From Olleya aquimaris (GTDB lineage: Bacteria; Bacteroidota; Bacteroidia; Flavobacteriales; Flavobacteriaceae), in contig NZ_QLLO01000009.1 in NCBI RefSeq assembly GCF_003259525.1, positions 1 to 64,000 of the forward strand: a stretch of 64,000 bases of DNA, in the 5' to 3' direction. The translations under genes and the position numbers were made by a program. A model generated the notes under the pieces. That model searched no databases. It was not told where the DNA came from and saw only the letters and a program-made list of their open reading frames with translations. Below, in pieces: positions 59,601 to 64,000 of this stretch. Position 1 is the stretch's first letter; each line of letters starts with the position of its first letter.

Positions 59601-62031
59601 GAGTAATAGTTGCTGGCGAAGGATTTACAGAAAGTGTAAAATCACCAGGATTAGTTCCTCCAATAGTAATTCCAGAAACGTTTAAATCTGCTGTTCCAAC
59701 ATTTTGAATTCTAAATGATTTGGCTTGAGAGTTTCCAATATTTTGAGCAGCAAATAGGGTGTTGTCTAAACTACTTGGTGTCGTGTCTCCATTTGCAATA
59801 TCAGGAAAAGCACCTACGTCTCCCTCAATATTAATTTCTTGCTCTGGAGTTGTACCAATACCTTCAAGTAAAACTGTACAAGCTCCTTCATCTGCATCAT
59901 TATTATTAATGGTTAAAGTTGCATTTTTTGTTCCTATAGTTGTTGGTGCAAACTGAAGGGTTACAGTTTGAGTATTTCCTGGAGTTACTGTAAATGGAGC
60001 AGCAGGAGATACTATTGAAAATTCTCCAGAATTTGCACCACTTAACACTAATGATGAAATATCTAAATTTAAGGTACCATCATTATCAATATCAAAAGTA
60101 ATATTAGTTGTAAAACCAGTAGCTTGTGATCCAAAATTTATGGTGTAACCACAATTTTGGTCTGTGTTAGAATCGTCTACTAATTGCAGTTCTGGTACAG
60201 TACATGGAGATACTAAAGAGTTAGATCCGGGCGAACCGCCTGTTAGTACTTCTTGCCAATTAGTTAAAGTGTTGGAATTGTCAGAGGTTGCGTCCACTAC
60301 GTGTAAAGTAGAACCATTACCATCTGCACCATCACCACTATCATAAAAAACACTATCAGCATCATTTAAAGCTATAGGCTCTATAAGTGATATAGTAGCA
60401 CTTGAGTTAGGAAGATTATTTGTTCCTGAAGGACTTCCATAATCTGGTGTAAATGGACACTCAGGTGATGAGGTTCCTAGACCAAGAAGAACTGTTACAC
60501 AGGAGTTGGCAGGGATGACTGTACTTGGAGGAAAAGTAAATTCTGTGGAGCCATTAACATCAATAATATAATTACTAACATCTTCTGCAGTACTATTTAG
60601 ATTACAAATTTCTATCCATTCATAATCAGTGCCAGGTGTAGGAGAATTATACATAATCTCAGTTATTACAACATCTGCTACAGGAGGGTCTGTTATTGTT
60701 AATACACCACTAATATCATTTGTTCCATCCCAGAAACCGTCACCACCACCAGAATCGTATCCACCATAATAAAACACATCATTATCTATTCTAAATCGGC
60801 TAGCATAGTAATAGGTCCCAGCTGTTAGCCCAGAAGCAAATTCAACAAAATATTCATCGTTATTCTCAGGTGTACCACAATTAGAACCACAAGACGGGTT
60901 GTAATTTGCAGGTACCCAAGTCCAAGATGTTGTCGTAAAATCTGCAGTAGATGTTGCATCTGTTGTACTATAACCTATCCAAGCTTCAATATTTGCTCCT
61001 TGAGAAGCTGGAGTATCTGTAACTCCTGGTTCGTAAACTTGTGCGTAAGCTTCAAAATTACCACCTGTTGTAATACTTCCTGTTGCAGGAGATTGCAAAT
61101 TAACAAAATCTAAAATGTGAGCATTAATTGTTAAAACCCCCGAATTAAATACAGAACCATCCCAAGCATTACCAGCTCCAGCTCCAGAAATACCTCCATA
61201 AGTAAAAGGACCACCTTGATATCTGAAACGACTTACATAATAATAAGTACCTGTAGCAGGGATTTGAGCACCTAAGTCTAATCTATATTCATCATTGTTA
61301 GCATTTGCACCACTACCTTCTCCAAAATAAGGAGCTGTTACCCATGTCCAAGAAGCATTGTTGAAATCTGCTGTAGTTGTTGCGTCTGTAGTGCTGTAAC
61401 CTATCCATGATTCAATACCTGTTCCTGGACCAGCTCCGGGTGTTACACCACCTTCAAAAGCTTGTGCATAAACATCGTAATTTTCTGCTAATTGTATAGT
61501 TCCAGATACTGGGAACTGTAAATTATAATAAGTTAAAGTTGCTGTGGAGCCTGCTGTCCATGAAATGTCATCAACAATTACTTGCCTCTCCGTTATGTTT
61601 CTAATTTCAATAGTTACATTTCCCGTAATATTGATACCATTTACTGTAAATGTTTGAACATTTGTATTATCCCAAGCAATAGAAGTTCCTTGCGACACAC
61701 CATTTACAAATAATTCAACTTGTCTATTACCAGCACCAGTAAATGCTTTCCTTAAACTGCAAGTAAAATTACCTATTCCACCTGTAACAGAAGATGAAGT
61801 AACTCTACTGTTATCTGATGCTCTTCTTAGCATTAAACCATTTCCGTTAATTCCGTAGGTAGATTCATTTCTTGATGCTATATAAGTCCAAGTTACTCCG
61901 TTATCACCTACAAAACTATTATCTCCATATGTGCCAGTAGCATTAGAGTTATTGAAAGTTTCAGATCCTTGACCATAACTTAATCCAATTGTGGTAATAA
62001 ATACAATTAAAAGTAATTTTATATGTTTCAT
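56605..62031 (-). CDS. giant T9SS type A surface protein with lamin-tail and choice-of-anchor-D domains
   Basis: 1808 residues with a signal peptide (MKHIKLLLIVFITTIGLSYG). Residues about 20-160 form a beta-sandwich like the leading domain of some secreted nucleases. Two tandem copies of a beta domain of about 140 residues follow (about 165-305 and 306-445; both contain WIGYSTTDAT and SWTWV). Lamin-tail domains start at about 450 (VVITEIMYNSPTPG) and about 944 (LMMTEVYDENTGSRGYIELY), and between them are choice-of-anchor-D/ASPM-like and IPT-like modules. Ig-like regions and a type A sorting domain complete it (last about 75 residues, ending KKAIKK). No nuclease or other catalytic core is visible. 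It is single-copy here, opposite to recX. Confidence 0.87.
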   Translation of the reverse strand: MKHIKLLLIVFITTIGLSYGQGSETFNNSNATGTYGDNSFVGDNGVTWTYIASRNESTYGINGNGLMLRRASDNSRVTSSSVTGGIGNFTCSLRKAFTGAGNRQVELFVNGVSQGTSIAWDNTNVQTFTVNGINITGNVTIEIRNITERQVIVDDISWTAGSTATLTYYNLQFPVSGTIQLAENYDVYAQAFEGGVTPGAGPGTGIESWIGYSTTDATTTADFNNASWTWVTAPYFGEGSGANANNDEYRLDLGAQIPATGTYYYVSRFRYQGGPFTYGGISGAGAGNAWDGSVFNSGVLTINAHILDFVNLQSPATGSITTGGNFEAYAQVYEPGVTDTPASQGANIEAWIGYSTTDATSTADFTTTSWTWVPANYNPSCGSNCGTPENNDEYFVEFASGLTAGTYYYASRFRIDNDVFYYGGYDSGGGDGFWDGTNDISGVLTITDPPVADVVITEIMYNSPTPGTDYEWIEICNLNSTAEDVSNYIIDVNGSTEFTFPPSTVIPANSCVTVLLGLGTSSPECPFTPDYGSPSGTNNLPNSSATISLIEPIALNDADSVFYDSGDGADGNGSTLHVVDATSDNSNTLTNWQEVLTGGSPGSNSLVSPCTVPELQLVDDSNTDQNCGYTINFGSQATGFTTNITFDIDNDGTLNLDISSLVLSGANSGEFSIVSPAAPFTVTPGNTQTVTLQFAPTTIGTKNATLTINNNDADEGACTVLLEGIGTTPEQEINIEGDVGAFPDIANGDTTPSSLDNTLFAAQNIGNSQAKSFRIQNVGTADLNVSGITIGGTNPGDFTLSVNPSPATITPMQNPPAIFEITFSPLASGTRTAIISVASNDADENPYTFMVQGDGLCNAGSISILPTSGPDNTIVTVTGTNLTTATATVSGIPATVNNVSATTMEVTIPTGATSGNIEVTDDLGCPASAPFTVIRNSGSCGNPSGLMMTEVYDENTGSRGYIELYNATGATIDLTDYRIDRYGDLTTTISSHSYNFPATGIGSSIADGEVLVGMVNSGGTGIEDFAFGGSTSGFNADDRLELVQISTSTVIDDFHDETVGGTGFVYRRNTNVSDPNPNFDSTEWTTATQGDISDLGNYTILTNAPTITSQPVSVTGCNIVSFSVSASPGNGGTLTYQWLYNDGVTDGWSNVTSGTFSPGAASGETTDTLTISGFDTSNYQFYCQVIEDGLCITASNAVRGTISTTTWDGVSWSNGLPTVSTQAIISANYDTNTAGQPSFTACSLVINPSFNLTIAENTYVEVYYNVINNGRIFIQDKGSFVQVDNAATYDDSGSSFFTTNNTAQVTKTTGIINNWYEYTYWSSPVSNETVEDALFTSNPDRRFVFNAANFEDSTYETNNDNTATPYLAGDILDDIDDNADDWSYASGLMIPGVGYAATLSTTSFSIGGGSGNNFGHIFEGTLNNGLINVPVFRNDASNASSPVPDNNWNFIGNPYPSAIDVDLFFTENVWTSTNTTATLDGTIYLWSQNTAPSATTNGNEGLNFSDDYAIINGAGEIAGGDGITPNRYIPSGQGFFVKFVDTDLRASSTGTVVFNNDMRVRDNNTQFFRNSNNTTIEKLRLNLTSDTGLFSQTLVAYSDQATHGYDGGYFDAAKTSTLNAPVKFGSSINSNSNIFAIQGRDLNLLDTNEVVPLAFSTSVNNPTIYNISIESVQGDFLTNNTVYLKDNLLSTIHDLSSSDYSFTSEVGEFNYRFEVVFNNSSLGTNDYVLYKNNLSIIELENNEVLFTTGSDLTIKSVQIFDALGRLLYNLKGYNSSETYNLSNLSQAAYVAKVELSNGQVISKKAIKK

Positions 62032-62063
62032 AATAGGGCGTTTTTAAATGTTGTTAAATAGCT

Positions 62064-62071
62064 TATTTTTG
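62064..62071 (+). promoter_or_regulatory. -7 promoter element (TATTTTTG) at recX
   Basis: An exact TAnnTTTG match ending only 4 nt before the first codon. A transcript from it would have almost no leader. An in-frame TGA at 62070-62072 rules out a start further upstream. Confidence 0.4.
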
Positions 62072-62075
62072 AGTT

Positions 62076-62552
62076 ATGTATCAAAAACAAGAGTCCTATA
62101 CAATAGAAGAAGCAACTAAAAAGTTGGAACACTATTGTGCTTATCAAGAACGCTGTCACCAAGAGGTGAGACAAAAGCTAAAAAGCATGAATATGATACC
62201 TGAGGCTTCAGATATTATTATAGTTCATCTTTTGGAACACAACTTTCTTAACGAAGAACGTTTTGCCAAAACATATACTAGAGGTAAGTTCAGAATTAAA
62301 AAATGGGGTAAACGTCGAATCGCTCTTGAACTAAAACGAAAGGACATCTCCAAATTTAATGTAAACCAAGCACTTACAGAAATAGATGATGATGAGTATA
62401 TCGACGTTTTTAATGATTTAGCCGAAAAAAAGGCTATTTCGTTAAAAGAGACCGACAAATACAAGAAAAAAAAGAAACTAATTGACTATTTATTATACAG
62501 AGGTTGGGAGAGCCAATTGGTCTACGAAAAAGCAAATCAACTAATTAAATAA
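62076..62552 (+). CDS. recX: regulatory protein RecX
   Basis: 158 residues. A RecA-filament modulator made of three-helix repeats: EEATKKLEHYCAYQERCHQEV, the segment around FLNEERFAKTYTRGKFRIKKWG (the typical FxxxRFA signature) and the basic tail YKKKKKLIDYLLYRGW. The start is fixed by the TGA two codons upstream. Divergent from the giant surface protein gene, and convergent with the barrel gene. Confidence 0.92.
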   Translation: MYQKQESYTIEEATKKLEHYCAYQERCHQEVRQKLKSMNMIPEASDIIIVHLLEHNFLNEERFAKTYTRGKFRIKKWGKRRIALELKRKDISKFNVNQALTEIDDDEYIDVFNDLAEKKAISLKETDKYKKKKKLIDYLLYRGWESQLVYEKANQLIK

Positions 62553-62555
62553 GCA

Positions 62556-62590
62556 TAAAAAAACCTTTCAATTGTAAAACTGAAAGGTTT
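62556..62590 (-). terminator. terminator for the barrel gene, shared with recX
   Basis: A 10-bp stem AAACCTTTCA/TGAAAGGTTT with a 10-nt loop. On the minus strand it is followed by a T tract (AAAAAAA at 62557-62563 of the plus strand), so it acts best for the minus-strand gene. Confidence 0.82.
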
Positions 62591-62613
62591 GTATCTAGTT
62601 AATAATTATTGCT

Positions 62614-63105
62614 TTATAAATTAAACACAGCTCCAAAATTAACTGTAAATTGATTATGAATTTTTTCTGCAGCTGTTAACGCATCAGAATTATATTTGGC
62701 AAAAGTGGTTCCAAATTCTGAGAAAATTCCAAATCCGCTAGAGAAAAAATAACGCATTCCTAAATGTCCACCAAAGTTTTTAGTACTTAGGCTAATCCCA
62801 GGGTAAAGGTCAAAATTGTTATCTATATTTAATACACTACCTAAGTTGGCATTAAAACGTCCTTCAAGCTCAAAACGGTCAGAGAAATCTGCAGTCAATC
62901 CATTGTTTAAGTTTAGCGCATAACCTGTAACCACACCTATAGAGATGTTTTCTCCTAAACCATAGTCGTAACTTAAGGTAATACCATTAACGTTATCTTG
63001 GATATTAGCACCAATTTGAAATTTTTGGTCGCCTTTACCTTCAAAAGATTGAGCTGTCGCAATTGTACTTACTAAAAGTGTGATAGCTAATAATATGTTT
63101 TTCAT
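62614..63105 (-). CDS. outer-membrane beta-barrel protein
   Basis: 163 residues with a signal peptide (LLAITLLVSTIATAQ). The body is alternating amphipathic strands with small loops (KFQIGANIQDNVNGITLSYD, ISIGVVTGYALNL, HLGMRYFFSSGFGIFSEF) and an aromatic C terminus FGAVFNL. It is a small OmpW/OmpX-like barrel. Its substrate is unknown. It is 13 nt downstream of the cupin-like gene, so the two may share one transcript. Confidence 0.85.
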   Translation of the reverse strand: MKNILLAITLLVSTIATAQSFEGKGDQKFQIGANIQDNVNGITLSYDYGLGENISIGVVTGYALNLNNGLTADFSDRFELEGRFNANLGSVLNIDNNFDLYPGISLSTKNFGGHLGMRYFFSSGFGIFSEFGTTFAKYNSDALTAAEKIHNQFTVNFGAVFNL

Positions 63106-63118
63106 CTTATTTGTTTTA

Positions 63119-63985
63119 TTAGTTTTTTAAATAATTGTTTGTATTTGTAATGGCTTTTTGGTTTTTCCAATCTATCCATTGTTGTCCTTTAATGCGTCGC
63201 ATTAAGTTGTCAAAATTACGCATTATAAATACATTGTAAATAGCTTTACCTAAATTTTTTGGGTTTCGCGCAATAGCTCGTAAACTCATTGAAAAACCAG
63301 GAGTCACATATTTCATGTAATGCCAATAGCCTTCTGGCATGTACAACACTTCACCATGGTTTAATTGACATTGCCACCCTTTGGCGTTTTGCAAGGCTGG
63401 CCACTTGCTAAAATCTGGATTAGAAAAGTCTATATCTTCGCGAGTGATTAAAGCGTGTGGAACTTTGTATAAGTGTTTGTTTTGTTTTTGATCGAATAGT
63501 ATAATTTGTTTTTCGCCTTCAAAATGAAAATGAAAAATATTAGCTAAATCTATATCATAATGCATAAAGGTATAGCTGTCGCGACCTCCAAAAAACAACA
63601 TGGGCAAGCCTTTCATTAAACGTAAACCAAAATCTGGAAAAGTAAAGTCTTTTTGTAATTGCGGGACTTCTTTTAAAATATTCCATAAAAATATTCTATA
63701 CTTAGTAGGCTCGCGTTTAAGCAAATCTACATACTCGCTCATTTTCATAGTTGCATGAGGCTCGTTAAATCCGTCTTTGTAATCTACTGGTCTATCGTCA
63801 TACAAAGGGACTGTCTTATCTCCAGCTATATCTTTTATGTAGTCCAAATTCCATTTAGAATAGGCTGGCCAATCTGATATAAACTGCTCAATAACTACAG
63901 GTTTTTGAGGCTTAAAATACTGTTTAAGAAAGTCCTGTTTAGTTATAGTTTTAACTCTGGGTATGTCCTGAAGATTTAATTTCAA
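63119..63985 (-). CDS. cupin-like/JmjC-type oxygenase-fold protein
   Basis: 288 residues. A cupin_8/JmjC core with the Fe(II)-binding HxD...H set present: H142 and D144 in FMHYDIDLANIF, H222 in PEGYWHYMKY. The N-terminal start RVKTITKQDFLKQYFKPQKPVV is typical of the tRNA or protein hydroxylase-like subgroup. Function may be 2-oxoglutarate-dependent hydroxylation of an unknown substrate. The start is 15 nt from the window's last base. A small outer-membrane barrel gene follows. Confidence 0.85.
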   Translation of the reverse strand: MKLNLQDIPRVKTITKQDFLKQYFKPQKPVVIEQFISDWPAYSKWNLDYIKDIAGDKTVPLYDDRPVDYKDGFNEPHATMKMSEYVDLLKREPTKYRIFLWNILKEVPQLQKDFTFPDFGLRLMKGLPMLFFGGRDSYTFMHYDIDLANIFHFHFEGEKQIILFDQKQNKHLYKVPHALITREDIDFSNPDFSKWPALQNAKGWQCQLNHGEVLYMPEGYWHYMKYVTPGFSMSLRAIARNPKNLGKAIYNVFIMRNFDNLMRRIKGQQWIDWKNQKAITNTNNYLKN

Positions 63986-64000
63986 AGGTCAAAATTTAAA

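Noticed and set aside
59294-59707. 137-codon plus-strand open frame inside the giant surface protein gene
   Set aside because: No start signal or recognisable domain; the minus-strand frame is clearly the gene.

Overview
The window comes from a Bacteroidota chromosome, most likely a marine member of the Flavobacteriaceae. The DNA is AT-rich. Several upstream regions carry the Bacteroidota-type -7 element TAnnTTTG. Secreted proteins end in type IX secretion (T9SS) type A or type B sorting domains, a PorZ-like T9SS component is present, and a full Bat aerotolerance operon is encoded. No rRNA or tRNA genes, no insertion sequences and no CRISPR array were seen. No gene-free stretch exceeds about 230 bp. 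The genus cannot be fixed from the sequence alone.

Layout. 1-13.2 kb: a truncated secreted FN3/MAM-like protein, then penicillin-binding protein 1C and its usual partner, a giant alpha-2-macroglobulin. Between these two sits an opposite-strand T9SS type B repeat protein. A lipoprotein-like isoaspartyl peptidase follows. 13.2-19.6 kb: ALDH7-type aldehyde dehydrogenase, an OmpA-like protein paired with a membrane-anchored helix-hairpin-helix protein, then a minus-strand trio (aldo/keto reductase, SDR, AlbA_2/Schlafen-like protein). 19.7-28.9 kb: moxR, DUF58, a BatD-like membrane protein and batA-batB-batC-batD-batE. 28.9-35.0 kb: a small secreted protein, SulP transporter, universal stress protein, beta-carbonic anhydrase and DUF2490 protein, then (after a terminator) a second SulP. 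This looks like an inorganic carbon or anion uptake module. 35-48.5 kb: mostly housekeeping genes (cvpA, pheS, gpsA, a Kbp/YgaU-like LysM protein, nadD-gmk-yicC, thioesterase, EamA, ArsC-like, OsmC, DinB, a cystathionine gamma-synthase-type enzyme), plus two orphan lipoproteins. 48.5-64 kb: outer membrane protein and NADP-glutamate dehydrogenase, porZ-recO-TonB receptor, an 1808-residue T9SS type A surface protein, recX, a small outer-membrane barrel and a cupin/JmjC-like protein.

The most unusual material is: (i) the Cys/Trp repeat protein splitting the pbpC-A2M pair; (ii) a 210 bp spacer at 37.46-37.67 kb holding three separate dispersed repeat types, one a structured 75-nt candidate RNA; (iii) a 16-bp motif found inside two unrelated genes, encoding the same pentapeptide in both; and (iv) the SulP-USP-carbonic anhydrase-DUF2490-SulP cluster. 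No completely new defence or mobile system could be supported.
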